DNA of 64,000 bases from Ancylostoma caninum. Its lineage: Eukaryota; Nematoda; Chromadorea; Rhabditida; Ancylostomatidae. Every line of letters begins with the position of its first letter. Position 1 is the stretch's first letter. A model generated the notes under the pieces. The model did not search any database, had not been told where the DNA came from, and saw only the letters and a program-made list of their open reading frames with translations. Shown piece by piece: positions 1-12,149 of the stretch. The translations under genes and the position numbers were made by a program. The stretch spans positions 1 to 64,000 of the forward strand of contig JBAJFG010000232.1 in NCBI GenBank assembly GCA_037903475.1. Direction: 5' to 3'.

Positions 1-1085
1 TTTTGCTTAAAAAACGACTGAAACTTTCTTCACATACCTAATATATGTGCAACATCAGGCCTCACAGGATTTCTTCTCGATGCCCACACCCTTCCTGACA
101 CTGATCGGCATGAAAAATCTATGGAAGCCTCTATAGCACACTTTTCAGTTATCATTAAATATCAATTTACCAGTTATTATATCTAAATCTGCAATATTTT
201 GCTGCCCATGCTCTTCCTGTTTTGGTAAAGATTGGATCAAAAACATGCGTATTATACATGCCAGCTTAGCTACTAGTACAGACTCAAGCATGGCAAAGTG
301 TTGAAAGAACTTCAGAATGAAGAACCAATAAAGGTATTCGCGAGATCGTCAAAATATCGGGTGAGAAGTAGCAGCTTCTGCAGTTTTATTCAATATTTCT
401 GCCATAAAAATTCTTGAATTTACAGCTTTCTTGGTGGCAATACCTAATTTTTATCCCGTGATTTGGCCTATGATGAAACTAGGGAGACTGATCAAAACTT
501 CAGCATGTCTCTCGTTTTGCGGCATGAACATGAACATCGTCTTACTTGTTTACTGGTTGTCGCGAAAACAATTGCTAACCAGTTATAGCTAATCCCTAAT
601 ATGGTTTCTGTGAACAGAAAAGCAGAAATTGCTCAATCAGTCGGCAAAGGAACCCAGGAGCATAAAGTGTGCTAAGAAGTCACTTCATAGAGTAGAAAAC
701 TCATTTATATTTCTTTATTTCTTATTATTTCTTTATAGAGTAGAAAAATCAAAGCTGTATATCTCTACACAAGTCTAATAAGGAATTAATAGCGAAAAGG
801 TTTTCGACTGTGTAGTTAATCATTCAGGCTGTTTCCGTACATGTCTTCGTATGAGATGCCTTGGATAACGACCCTAATAACGCCTGAATTCCATCTGGGA
901 TTCATCGTTGAAGATTGTGCGAAATCAATAAGAGCTGTGAGTGGCAAGGGAAGCCTACGATTTGCTCACTACTTCGGTTGACGGCTTATCGAGGCGACGG
1001 GTAGCTTCGCCAGCTCGAAAAACGCCGTCTTGAAGCGATTTTCATTTTATTATGGAGCAGCATGGACTGTAAAAAAGCACATTTA
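1..1085. other. No gene recognised
   Basis: AT-rich DNA in which I see no exon chain that I can defend. A short plus-strand stretch behind a CAG at about 61-77 stays open for some 40 codons, but it has no recognisable motif and no partner exon. Confidence 0.5.
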
Positions 1086-2604
1086 TCACAGCTGAACCTT
1101 GGCGTTGTACATTGGTGTCCTTTTTTTCTGGAAAAAAGACGATAACTCATGGATTTTCAATTTTACTTCAATTCTCAAGGGTCTCTTTCGATTGTTGGCT
1201 GTCCTTTTTGTTTTTGCAACTCTGCCTTATTTGGTTTTTTTTATAACAATCTCTTTCATTAGGTTTTACTATTGCATTGGCTTATATTATACATGTCTTG
1301 AGTTTTACATGCAAGTAAGAAATTAAGCTAATGGTGAGCTATTTTCTTCTCCATACCATATTTCTCCTTTCTTTGCGAAGAATCGGATCCAATCTATACA
1401 TCAGTTCGAGAAACTTGGGTAGTTTCGTAATTTCGAAGGGTGCTAGCTTCACGGTAGCAAATCTGCTAAAAATTTCTTCTTGCAAAGCTTCTCTCATGCT
1501 TAAGGTTACTTGTTCAATAGTTTCTTCTATTGAGATAGCGAATGTGGACTAGAACGGAAAAAGTGAATCCCATACTGAGATGCAGATCGTTGGATTCTTT
1601 TCAGATGAATTGTGATGGTCTCCTCTAAAATGTTGCAGTGTTTATATCATAGTAATGTCGTTTACGCTATGTTTTGCAGCAAAACAGGCAATATTTAGTG
1701 TGCAAATGAATAAATGGGCGAATAATGGAATAATTTATTTGACTCATGTTGGAGACAAACACGAGTGCATAAAAAATAGACCTGACGAACATAGAGTAGT
1801 AACTAAGTACATTCCTTTTTTTTGTAATTTAGATTTGTAATTTAGAAACTGTAAAAATTTCAAAGCATAGATGTTTCTGGTATTCTATTTCAGCTTCGCG
1901 AAGACCTATGTACTGTGAATTTTGAGTTAGCTCTAATTCGACAAGTTCTTCATGGATTTGTTCACCTAACCGAAAGTGCATATCTGTCATACTGTACTTC
2001 ACTGCGGAAGAAGGTTTTGGAGACTTCAGAGAAGGAGAGGACACGAGGAAGTGTGCGGTATACGGAGAGGCAAGCGAGAAATGCAGAAAATAGGCACAAA
2101 TATTCAACTATTACCGTTTTCGAAACAGACCATAACTGATTCAAGGATTCACTCGTTTTGTTTATTTCACACTACGTATGTACGTTTCTTGCTCCGGCCC
2201 CACATCTAATTATTTCTCTGTCTTCCATGGAGGATTGAGGAGGATTGTCCTTATCGATTGGCATTATCTCGTTCTGGACATTATACGTTCTTGTCGTTCT
2301 AGTGCCTTCATGGATGCTTCGTTGTGGGGAAGCTGTGATTTATTTCACTCCTGAGGAGAAAGAATCTCTTAGAATCTACATATATTTTTCTCCAGTAAGC
2401 CATACTTCTCCGTCTCTCAAGTTCTCCTTTAGTATGTCATAACTGGTTACCTGTTTTTTTTTTTCATGGAACACTTCACGTGTACTCAAATAAATAAGTA
2501 AATAAATATATTTAAGCTTGAATTCACTATGCATCGCATATTTCGCAAGAGATTACGAGACTAATTGTAAGTAAGACAAATACCAGGGCACAAGAAGTTT
2601 TCAT
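1086..2604 (-). CDS. Five-exon gene for a 173-aa secreted protein of unknown family
   Basis: Exons on the minus strand are 2604-2528, 2442-2406, 2023-1850, 1548-1357 and 1127-1086. Every junction keeps phase (2, 0, 0, 0) and the model ends at TGA. The ATG opens a clear signal peptide, MKTSCALVFVLLTISLVIS, followed by CEICDA. The mature part is about 150 residues, mostly amphipathic helix with many Glu, Leu and Lys, and only three further Cys. Segments such as MTDMHFRLGEQIHEELVELE and KLPKFLELMYRLDPILRKER read as ordinary globular protein. The acceptor of exon 4 has a strong pyrimidine tract. The donors of exons 1 (GTGAAT) and 3 (GTTTCT) and the acceptor of exon 3 (TGAAG) are weak, so those edges could shift. 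I do not recognise the family. FAR and SXP/RAL-2 proteins were considered because they are small, secreted and helical, but no signature fits. A secreted protein is inferred from the signal peptide alone. Confidence 0.55.
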
Positions 2605-5390
2605 GTTATGCGTAGTTGCCATAGCGATGTACTCGGGAATTTTTTGGTGCATCCATTTTTTTGCGATCTCGAAGCACCAATTAAATTTATTTCGTGTGCT
2701 CCAATAATTAAATAAATTTTGAAGGGCAGGGAACATTTGTGAAGGAATTCTCGAAGGTAATCTTGACTAGGAAGTACGTATCCAAGCGAAGAACAGCGAA
2801 TATACATACATATATTCAGACATTACTGGTAATCGCATTCTCGAAAATTCATAATTTACATATGTATATAATAAACCTCGTCGTTTTGAGAAATCTATTG
2901 GAATTTTGAGAAGTTCACGAGCTACGTAGGGATTCTTCAGGATTTACGCTCAAGCACAAGCAAGTACAAAGAGATTCTTCAGATTTTACCTTCAAGCTAA
3001 CGGTTTACAATCACCAGCACCAGCGCTACCTATTTGTATCCCACAAGGTTCCGAGGCAGGCCATTCAGTTGACGTAACATCAAAGCTGCTCCACTGGGGG
3101 GGAGGGGCAGAGGTGGAGGACGGGGGGGGGGGGCCCCCAGCAGCGCACATCCCATATAATGGGTCGACATATTTTTGCAAATTGCTTTACGAACTAGATA
3201 AAATTTCTGTAATAGCTCATTTTGATGTATTTTTTTCATGTATAATTTTATATTTTTATGGGCTACTTTTAAGTTCGCCAAGTTGCCGGCTTTTGAATGT
3301 CTATACCCCCCCCCCCTTTCGTCCCCCCCCCCTTCACTCCCAAGAAAAATTCTGCGTCCGTCATTGAATTAGTCCCATAGCTTATGCCTGACTGCAACCT
3401 AACATATTGTTATGTAAAAGTGCCAGGATAGGGCGTAGAGCCGCTGGGATTGCATGCGTTTCGGCATCTCTCTCCACCCTTCTTCGTCGATTCTTCGTCG
3501 ACGACCATGCAGAATCGATACTGCTGACGAAAAAAGTACTTCTGGGGGCGTAACATGGCAACCATAGCTGTTCATGCAAAGTTTTATCTTTATGTCATCA
3601 CATCCATCTCCTCTGCATTGGCTTTGTAAGAGGAGGCCGCAGTGGTTTTTATAGGAATCGATTCAGCAATTGCTCCGGAAATGCACTAGCTGTGAGCCTT
3701 TAGCGGACATTTCTATAGGATTTCTCTTTGATGATGCTTTCTCTGGAGCAATTGTAAACCATTTCTGCGACGCCAAGTGTAAATGTCTAGGAAATCCTTC
3801 CTTCGCGCTCTTTTCCGAATATTCCAGCAATTTCTGGACATTCGGCTTCCCGTTCTGTGCAAGTTCCAAGCAGCAGTTCGTAGTTGAACATATTTTTTCT
3901 CGCAAAGCACTTGTTATTTACCCCACGAACATGCTTCTCCGCTTGCACTCATCACATCCTTCTTTTCCCTGGACACACACCCTATGCAAAACATGCTCCG
4001 CTGCTCCCAAATAGTCTACACCCAATGCCTGATAATAGTCTAAGTATGCATGAAATTCGCCTGAATTAGCAGCGAGCATGTGAAATATCCCCTGAATATG
4101 CAAATGTTCGGCGACTGTTGTTATTCTTGAAATTTCTGAGGTTTACTCAGGTCATCCAGACACTCCCTGTATTTACACTATGTAGTGGGCAAATTTTCCA
4201 GGTAAATTCGCAGCAAATGGTCCAGTAATAGATAGTCAGACTCATTTACTTGTATGGAAGATTTTTTCGCGTTTTGTGTAGAGCTGAATAATCCACAAGC
4301 TGCTGCAGATGCTGGACATAGCTGCCTTTGCAATAATTACTCCATTTATGCGGCTTTTGCCCCAAATGAGCGACTTTTAATTGTATGTAGGCGAGCCAAC
4401 ACCCGAGGATAGTGTCTTTGCTTGGAACGTACGAGACGGACTGATACCCCACTGCAGAAGATCTCTGCCAGTTCAGTCACTTTTGCGGTGTTTTTCACCT
4501 TTTTCTAGTTTGTGTGGTGTTTTTTTTTCTCAAGAAAAATATGAAATTATTTGATTATTTATCCATCAATTTACCTGTTTATTATTTAGTTATGTGTTTA
4601 AATGCACTCAACGTTTCCTGTTACAAGTAATGGTATTTTATCTTTATTGCCGAAGTTTAGTAGGTTGTACGTGTATGTCGTTTACCCAACTTTTCCACAG
4701 AGTATGTACCTGAAAAAAAAAAAGATTGGAAAAGTTTGCTTGGATTTTTGATAGTTTTTAGGCCTAAAACAAAGAAAGGACACAGAACTGGCCGATCCTT
4801 TACTTTGTACAAACAGATGGTTAAAACCATGAACTAATTAAAAATTGTATCTATACGAAATGTAGCGATAGATTTGTGTTAAACATAGACCGTTTTTTAG
4901 ATACATAGTTGCTACAGTATGCATTTGTGGTACGCATACCGCACCACTGCAAAAATTTATTGCCACTGCAAAAATCCATCAAAGAGATTGTATGTATATG
5001 TGCAGCTGTGTGTGCGCTGCAAGTCGGAACTCGGGCAAATTGCTCGTGTTGCAAAGAACGCGTGTAGAGCCTACTGTATCGATCGGGAGCAGCCGCGCCG
5101 CGGCCGCCCCTGGCGCGACGCGGCCCCCTTCTACTGGGCAAATGAACTTGTCACGGACTATGTTTAGAATCAAATAATATGTTATACGTGTTCGATTTCG
5201 AATAATACGGTAATCATGATTTAAAAAAGAGCATTACAAGCCTGGATGAAAAATTAGGAGGACTTTGAAACTTTTTTCGTTTCCATAGAACGGATTTTTT
5301 TGGCACTGCTTCTTGAACTATTAGTTTAACATAAAATTTATTCGGTTCTAGTCATAATCCGTATTCACTCATTTGTTTTTACTATTTAAA
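2605..5390. other. Intergenic, AT-rich, with a degenerate hAT-like MITE
   Basis: No secure gene. Positions 3092-3365 resemble a decayed copy of the hAT MITE described at 46822. Positions 3663-4103 are open in several frames on both strands, but none can be chosen. A short GC-rich patch lies at 5080-5150. Confidence 0.4.
3092..3365. mobile_element. Degenerate hAT-type MITE copy
   Basis: The stretch starts with CCACTG plus a G-rich run and contains AATGGGTCGACATATTTTTG, which matches the interior AATGGGTCGCCAAATTTTCG of the intact copies. It has C-rich runs near 3307-3333 and ends TTCTGCGTCCGTCATTG, close to the intact end TTCTGCGTCCGCCACTG. No target duplication is visible, so this is an old copy. 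Confidence 0.45.
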
Positions 5391-5653
5391 TACAGTGGCC
5401 GTCAATGGCGGTGGCCCATCCGCGGCCCCAAGCAGCACGCCGCGCAACCGCGCCGCCCCGTCGTAAACGATGATTTCTGCAGCAGTCATGCTATATCTAG
5501 CAGATTTTCTACCCGTTTTTTTCCAAATCGACAACAAAGCGACTCCAAATAGCATTCCGCCAGCAGACGACACCGATCCTGGCGAGCGCGGACCTGTCGA
5601 GCTGCGTCCTTCTCGAGGCCGTGGATGGGCCGCCGCCATTGACGTCCAGTGTA
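5391..5653. mobile_element. TA-flanked MITE, family A, copy 1
   Basis: TA is followed by CAGTGGCCGTCAATGGCGG on the left. The right end reads CCGCCATTGACGTCCAGTG and is followed by TA. Inverted repeats of roughly 35 bp plus a TA duplication point to a Tc1/mariner-type non-autonomous element. The interior is GC-rich and contains GCGCAACCGCGCCG and ACGACACCGATCCTGGCG, both shared with the copy at 16765. Confidence 0.75.
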
Positions 5654-7743
5654 CCTTTCTTTGTACAGTATCCACTTGCGTAGGGATCTCGTATTTACGC
5701 CCTTCTCTGTAAATTATCTGAATCCTTGGATTTATCCAGGCTAATTCGTACATATCTTTGTGAAATTATTCATTTACACACAAATAAATGCAAAGATCGC
5801 ACAGCTTTCTCCAGCTATGGGTAGTTCGCGAAGATTTCAAGTTTACAGAGTTTCGTGCCATTCTTAGTTGGTGAACGTTTGCACTTTTTCCTGAACTTGT
5901 TTACGAGGAACTAGCAAGTCGGCTGAACTCAATTCTCGCCGCTCGCGCCTGCTATAAAAGTTAGGTTGCATTGATTTCTCTGCAGCCACAGCTTTTGTAG
6001 GCTCTTTTGGCTCATTGGCTCACATTACCTGAACATCGCTCACTTCACTTGTATCATTACTTGAATTTCGCCCATGCCACGTTTCTGGATTTATATGGGT
6101 TTTTTTTCTTCCGTTCTAAGGCATATAATTATGGCATAGCTGCAAATGTTTTAGAAGCAGATTGCAGTGACATGTCTGACATTTCTTGAAAATTGATCAT
6201 AAAAATTAACACCTTATTGTAGGTACCGTGCTGAACATCGCTGCTACTTTCATGGTAAATATCTATGGTGAATATTCCATCAGTCAGTGGCTCTCGATCC
6301 GTCATTGACTTTGTAAAAGTCGAAAAGTGAATGTGAAGATTAAAATTGAACTCTAACCACCCTGCAGACATTCTTTTCACTATAATCAATTTCGTTATGC
6401 TTTTATTCTTCTTCTTGGTAAGGTTCATAATCCTCCGTGAATGTCCGCAATAAGGTTTGCTGTCCTCCTAGGGAAAGGCCAGACCTTAAGACCTGCGAGC
6501 CAGCGTCACTCTATTTATACCAATAGCGGCCGCAGATGTTGTATTAAAAAAATGAAATCTCTGCCGGTAAAGGAACCTAAGCGATTGGAGTTTCAATAAT
6601 TAAGTCAAAAGAAGTCTCAAGAAAAGAAACGTTTCAAGTCAGAATTGGCAAAAGTAGATATTGAAAAATAATGATAAGAATAAGAAAATAAGAAAAGTTC
6701 TGTTAATGCAGAGTTTTGTCCATTTCATGGAGCAATTTTCAGTAGTGTGAGGGAGAGCTGGGAGGAAGACAAATTCTATGGTAAATAACTCCGCAGAGAT
6801 TGTCGTTCTGCTTCTTCCTCCTAAGTAGTATGCTCAACAACTTCACGTTTTCTAGACGAACATACATACATACGCACATATATTGCTTTTTTGCTTGGTA
6901 TGAAGGTTGGCAGAAGAAGGAAGACTTCAGTACTTGTTGATTCACTTACTTATTTGTTTATTTACCCAATGAAACAGTACGTGACTTTTACTGCTAGGAA
7001 CCCAATTTCGCCCTAACAGAGTAATCCGATAAGCAATCTCTGCGCAAGATGTTGCTGCTAATGGACCACAGTGTATCACGTGCAAGGACTGCTTTGGCAT
7101 GACACAACGTCGACTGCACTAAAAAAACACCGGAAGCAATTCAAACGCAATAATTTGGGGATGAGGGCAAAGCAAGAGAGGCATTAGAGGGCATGTCGTG
7201 CTTTTTTCCCTCTATTCTAAGATTCAACATTGAAATTCACAAGATAAATAAAAGAATTATGTGCAATAGCTAAATAACCTAATAATAAATAAACCACTAC
7301 TAGTACTGAACTAAATAGTATGGCACTAAATCACAACTACATACTTTCTAATGAGGTGTGCAATTCCTGGAATTATACATAGTCAACTGGATAGTGTCGG
7401 AAATGGAATTTACGTTCCATTGGAATTCAACTTCATATCCTTCTGGCTTCAGGGCAATTGCAGGATCCCGTTTCTTGCATTTCTTATTGCACACTGGAAA
7501 TTGTTGGGGATCTTATGTTCTAATGCATTTCTCCAAGACTCAGGAGACAAATAAATGGGTTTCAAACAGGGATCTATCGAATTTCTGCACATATCTACGA
7601 AACTACATATGGTAACGCCTGCAGCTAACTCAGCGATAATTCAGATATATTGTAGTTTATTATCAATTTTATCGTAGATTCAATAGTTTTTTTTGCATTG
7701 TATTCATGCTTTTTTCGCGGTCATTCAACGTGGTATTTCCATC
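5654..7743. other. Intergenic; no secure gene
   Basis: A minus-strand ORF from an ATG at 6428 to 6129 (99 codons) lies about 80 bases downstream of a TATAAATA on the same strand, but its protein is unremarkable and no splice partners were found. The rest is AT-rich single-copy-looking DNA with nothing I can name. Confidence 0.35.
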
Positions 7744-8053
7744 TACAGTCCGGTCCGGCAGCCACTGCAAATGAAAGCCGGCGGGCGCCGGCCGCCGTCA
7801 CCCTCCGGCGCTCCGGTATTAATGAGCTATAAATCACTCGAGTTTGGGAGAAAGCGAAGAAAAATACAATTTTAGTCCATAGTAGACAGGGTAGATAAGC
7901 CTAACCCTATGCTTAAGAATGAGTTTAAGGCTTGGGCTTAGGCTTCACAGGAGTGGCCCCACCCAACTCCGTTTTCACCTAAATTTCTAAGATAAACTAC
8001 GATAAGTGTAAGTGTAAGTGATAGTGGACACCATTTTTATGTTGCATCGCGTG

Positions 8054-8132
8054 CGCGCATAGCTCAGTGGGTTGAGCGAATGATCGACGTTGTGGTGGTC
8101 AGGGGATCGAATCCTGCCCTGTGCCCCCGTTT
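8054..8132 (+). mobile_element. tRNA-derived SINE head (not a functional tRNA)
   Basis: A box-A-like TAGCTCAGTGGGTTGAGCG and a box-B-like GGGATCGAATCCTG are spaced as in a tRNA gene. The expected acceptor-stem ends, GCGCGCA and TGTGCCC, do not pair, so this is tRNA-like sequence from a short interspersed element rather than a working tRNA. Confidence 0.5.
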
Positions 8133-8199
8133 TGCGAATACATATAGTATGCTGCCTACGACTGCTGCAGTTATCTAACAAACTCCAACATAAAAAGTA

Positions 8200-8432
8200 G
8201 CCCGGATGGCTCAGTGGTTTGAGCGGCAGATTGCAATCTGTCCCTATCGCTGGTTCCACTCCGCTGGAGATCCAGAGTTAAGTATCGCAGTGTTTGGGGT
8301 TCACTGCTTGGAACGTCCCCCGTGATCTCCTTCGGGTAGTCCAGGAAGGCATCCGGCAACGTTTTGCATAAATTTCCAAGATAAACTACGGTAAGTGTAC
8401 GTGTAAGTAATAGTAATAGTGTAAGTAATAGT
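8200..8432 (+). mobile_element. tRNA-derived SINE with (GTAAGT)-like tail
   Basis: The head GCCCGGATGGCTCAGTGG has a D-arm/box A. The anticodon-arm-like CAGATTGCAATCTG is a perfect palindrome, and a box-B-like GGTTCCACTCC follows. After about 80 bases comes AAGATAAACTACGGTAAG and a run of GTAAGT/AATAGT repeats. The same tail occurs at 7990-8025 without a head, so at least two insertions of the family are present. Confidence 0.5.
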
Positions 8433-8962
8433 GAAAAAACACTTTTTCAAAGTTGAGGGAAACCGGGAGAGGGTAACTCCGCCGTAAAGGACTGCTCCAC
8501 GAAAGATGAATGACAGCGGGAGAACTACTTCGCAGTAGATATGGAACAATTTATACGGATTTCAATTATTTCTGAGGATCCCGAATTGGATAAGCTTTAT
8601 TATTCAGATGGGATAACTGAAGTACTGCGTCCATCTACAGAAGAATAACGGCCATTTTTGTATTAGCGAAGCAGCGTACCATAGCAGGAAATGGAAGAGT
8701 TGGCTTCGCTTACTGTGTATTCAGAAATCTTTCCCCATGAAAATCACAAAAATGGAAAAACGTGAAAGTTGTGAAAATGGTCCCCTGCTTTATAGCCTTA
8801 ACATATCCACTGCACTCTGTCTACTATGGACTGAAATTGTATTCTTCTTTGCTTTCTCCCAAGCTCGAGTGATTTATAGCTCATTAATACCGGGGCGCCG
8901 GAGGGTGGCGGCGGCGGGCGCCCGCCGGCGCCCATTTGCAGTGGCTGCCGGACCCAACTGTA

Positions 8963-10777
8963 CAATGACAAGCAGGTGTAGACTACTGAAAATCAAGCGT
9001 TTTCAATATAAAAGCGGTAAGCCTGTCTACATACCCAACAAAATGTGCAGAATTGGACATCTACTGTATATTACTATTCCCTTTAATTACAGTTGACAAT
9101 AGCAGTTACTTTCTGCGTGTCGTCATTTAGTGCAGTCTACATAGAAGCGTGCTACATCATGTCCCTTCTTCTCTCCAGTGATCTCTGCTCTAGCACACCT
9201 TTCTTTGTTTTTTTTTCACGGAAGTAAACTCGCTAACTTTCTTCCAACTTTAGGGTAGCTTTGACCTTGGAGCAGCAGCGGAAAAGTGAACGTTTTCATC
9301 GATGACCTTCAAGCGTTGCTGCAACTGCTAAAACACGCCGTAACGGTGTTCGAGACGTTAATACAACTATCGCCATCCCTCCCCATTCTCTCCCCCCCCC
9401 CCCCCCACAAACCCTTCTTAGTAAAACCTAGTGACCCAGACCCCTCCTACAGTTCTACAGTAGCTGGTTCAGACATTCCATGGGCTATCCAACTAAAATT
9501 TACTAATTCAGACCATAAAATGTAAAGTTTACATAAACGAAGAATCATTGTGGCATCCTTCGTACCCCTAATGATTGGCTAAGACTTCTCTTAAACCTGT
9601 CAGGAAGATTTCCAAGAACCCTATTGATCTAACGAGCCTCGCAATGAGTTCAAGGCCAAGCGCGGATCGCAGACGATTGCAACAGTCCGCGCGTAGTTCT
9701 CTTCTCGCCGCGGGTCTTTTTTCTCTTCACAGTCTTCATCTATTCCTTTTTCCTTTCACATTTCGCCCGAATTTTTCCCCCTTCGCAAAAAAGTACGTTC
9801 CACAACGTGAATGCTTCTGCGCCGTCGCTCAATGAAACTCTAACTTTGTCACTATGATGATGCAATTCTAGGCGTAACAAAAGTGAGACTACTTCGATTC
9901 CTTTGGAGAACCAGTTCAGTTCCACAAACCTGCGAATTCTCTTCACATTTCGTACAGTTTGTCATTGGAGCACTGCTAGTGGTCCTTATTCTTACTTTTG
10001 TATATGTTTTATTAGTTTGGTATAGCGGATCTAGAAATATACACTTTTCACTTTAATATGCACTTTTTTTTCATATTTTCACATCAACATTTTCACAATT
10101 CATTTTCACAACAACTTCAGATCATAGCTTGTTTTCATTTCTATTATTTCAAGGACTTAGAAGCCAACACTCTCTAGGCTGCACCGCAGCCTCTAATAGA
10201 TTGATTTAATGGTTTATTGCGTCTTATTTACAAAGCTATGGACACAAATTCAGATAGAATACGAGTTCTGATTGAGCAGTTACCGTTACTAAGAGAATGT
10301 ATAGTAGTCATATTGATCTATGCCCACTTATCTTGGACCTAACAGCTCGTTTGAAGGATAATAGTAATTAATATTAATATAATATTCAATAGATTTAGGT
10401 GTAACATGCGGAACAGTTGTAGGGTTAAAACCACCAACTAGTTTTGCAATCTAGACATTGGCTCTGGGTCGGAATTTTGGCCAGGTGTCGCAAATCTTTG
10501 ACCGGTATTGCTTCGAGACCACCCACCTCTATGAATGTCGAGAGCCGGATGCGTCATTATAAGGAAGGGTGACATCGGTGTGATTACAGATGGGTAGCAG
10601 TTGGGTATAGACAACGGGGGGAGTTGCCTGGTAAAGGGTTAATTTAGGTATAAACGAGTTTATCATCGCTAATCTCAATGATGTATTCGCAAAAACATAG
10701 TGTGCGGTTTTCGCAAACAGCCAAAAGTAAAAATGGGTGGGGAGGTGAATGTAAGGATTTTCCAGTATAGATCACGA
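8963..10777. other. Intergenic; no gene recognised
   Basis: Mixed DNA with a poly-C run near 9394-9410. I see no coherent exon series on either strand. Confidence 0.4.
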
Positions 10778-11915
10778 TCCTACTATATTAAAAGATTTGG
10801 TCGCTAATTCCCGAGAACGCGTCTGTTACTGCGCGTCGACTCTCAGCGCATGTGTCGATACGCAGTGTTGTGGCGAGTCCTTTAAAAAAAGGGGCCCCTG
10901 GCCTAAATTTCCACATTGTCCGCTTTATTCGTCTTAGATCTTTATTTTCCTTGTTATAGGGTGACACCTCCCTAAGGGCCGGCGTAGGTTTTAGGCTACT
11001 TTGCACCTGGGATTATCGATTAGTTTATCGACTATATCGATTTTATTGATTTTTCGTTATTTTTGCCCCAGGCGTGGCGAGGACATGTCTACTGGGGTAT
11101 GTCAGTATGCTGAACACGAATATGACAACCATTTCGTACGGCACTATCGATTTATCGATTTTATTGATTTTTCGCTTGTTTTGCCTCAGTGACGGTGAAG
11201 ACATGGCTACTGGGGTATGTCAATACGCTGAAGACGAATATGACAACCGTTTTGTACAGCACTATCGATTTATCGATTTTATTGATTTTCGCTATTTTTG
11301 CCCCGGGCGCGTTGAAGACATGGTTACTGGGGTATGTCAATAGCCGGACACGAATATGACAACCGTTTTGTACAGCACTATCGATTTATCGATTTTATTG
11401 ATTTTTCGCTAATTTTGCCTCAGGGACGGTGAAGACATGGTTACTGGGGTATGTCAATACGCCGAACACGGATATGACAACCGTTTTGTACAGCACTATC
11501 GATTTATCGATTTTATTGATTTTTCGCTAATTTTGCCTCAGGGACGGTGAAGACATGGTTACTGGGGTATGTCAATACGCCGAACACGGATATGACAACC
11601 GTTTTGTACAGCACTATCGATTTATCGATTTTATTGATTTTTCGCTAATTTTGCCTCAGGGACGGTGAAGACATGGGTGTGTCAATACGCTGAACACGAA
11701 TATGACAACCGTTTTGCACAGCACTATCGATTTATCGATTTTATTGATTTTTCGCTAATTTTGCCCCGGGCGCGGCGAAGACATGTCTACTGGGGTATGT
11801 CAGTACGCTGAACACGAATATGACAACCGTTCTGTACAGCACTATTGATTTATCGGTTTTACTGATTTTTCTCTATTTTTGCCAGGACCCGAGCAAAGCC
11901 GGGTACACAGTCTAG
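10778..11915 (+). mobile_element. Non-autonomous Helitron with internal tandem repeats
   Basis: The 5' end reads TCCTACTATATTAAAAG, preceded by A. The 3' end has a hairpin, ACCCG-AGCAAAGC-CGGGT, nine bases before CTAG, which is followed by T. TC at the start, a short hairpin before CTAG and insertion between A and T are the Helitron hallmarks. No Rep/helicase coding is present. Most of the 1,138 bp is a ~118-bp tandem repeat annotated separately. Confidence 0.75.
11020..11885 (+). repeat. ~118-bp tandem repeat, about 7 copies, inside the Helitron
   Basis: Each unit contains CACTATCGATTTATCGATTT followed by a GCGACGGTGAAGACATG-like segment and GACAACCGTTTTGTACAG. Successive starts fall near 11142, 11258, 11376, 11495, 11613, 11722 and 11841. 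One unit is shorter by about 9 bp. Copies in the middle are almost identical, and the outer ones diverge. Confidence 0.85.
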
Positions 11916-12149
11916 TAATAAAAATTCAAAAAATAATGGTGAAATTAAACAACTGGATTGAAAGAATCAAACAGATATAAGATTTTTTTAATCCAGCAAG
12001 CCATTTTCAGGGGTGAGGGGCTCCCTGCAAATCCGATTTGGAGCCCAATAATCCTAGTAATGTCGATTATTGTTACAACAAAATCCTAGCACATGGTTTT
12101 GTTTCTTGACATGGTTTTGAACGAAGTGATAGCGCTGTTCCCATCGGTT

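Larger units (their letters stand above)
7744..8962. mobile_element. 1.2-kb element with ~140-bp terminal inverted repeats
   Basis: The left arm (7746-7885) and right arm (about 8815-8960) are inverted copies. Both carry TCCGGCAGCCACTGCAAATG at the outside and then GGTATTAATGAGCTATAAAT further in, with only scattered mismatches. The outermost bases are TACAGT on the left and ACTGTA on the right, giving a TA duplication as in Tc1/mariner elements. No transposase ORF lies between the arms. The interior holds tRNA-like SINE sequence, so the element is non-autonomous and has been inserted into. Confidence 0.75.

Noticed and set aside
3663..4103. Protein-like ORFs on both strands (for example EKICSTTNCCLELAQNGKPN on the minus strand).
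   Set aside because: Plus and minus frames look equally plausible, no motif is recognisable and no splice partners fit. A decayed mobile element is as likely as a gene.
6129..6428. 99-codon minus-strand ORF about 80 bases downstream of TATAAATA.
   Set aside because: Start and TATA box are suggestive, but the composition is unremarkable and there is no conserved motif or intron to support it.
8054..8290. tRNA-like sequences with box A and box B.
   Set aside because: Acceptor stems do not pair and both are followed by SINE-type tails inside a transposon, so they are not called as tRNA genes.
11001..11343. ORFs reading through the 118-bp repeats of the Helitron.
   Set aside because: The period is not a multiple of three and the frames break. 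There is no Rep or helicase similarity.
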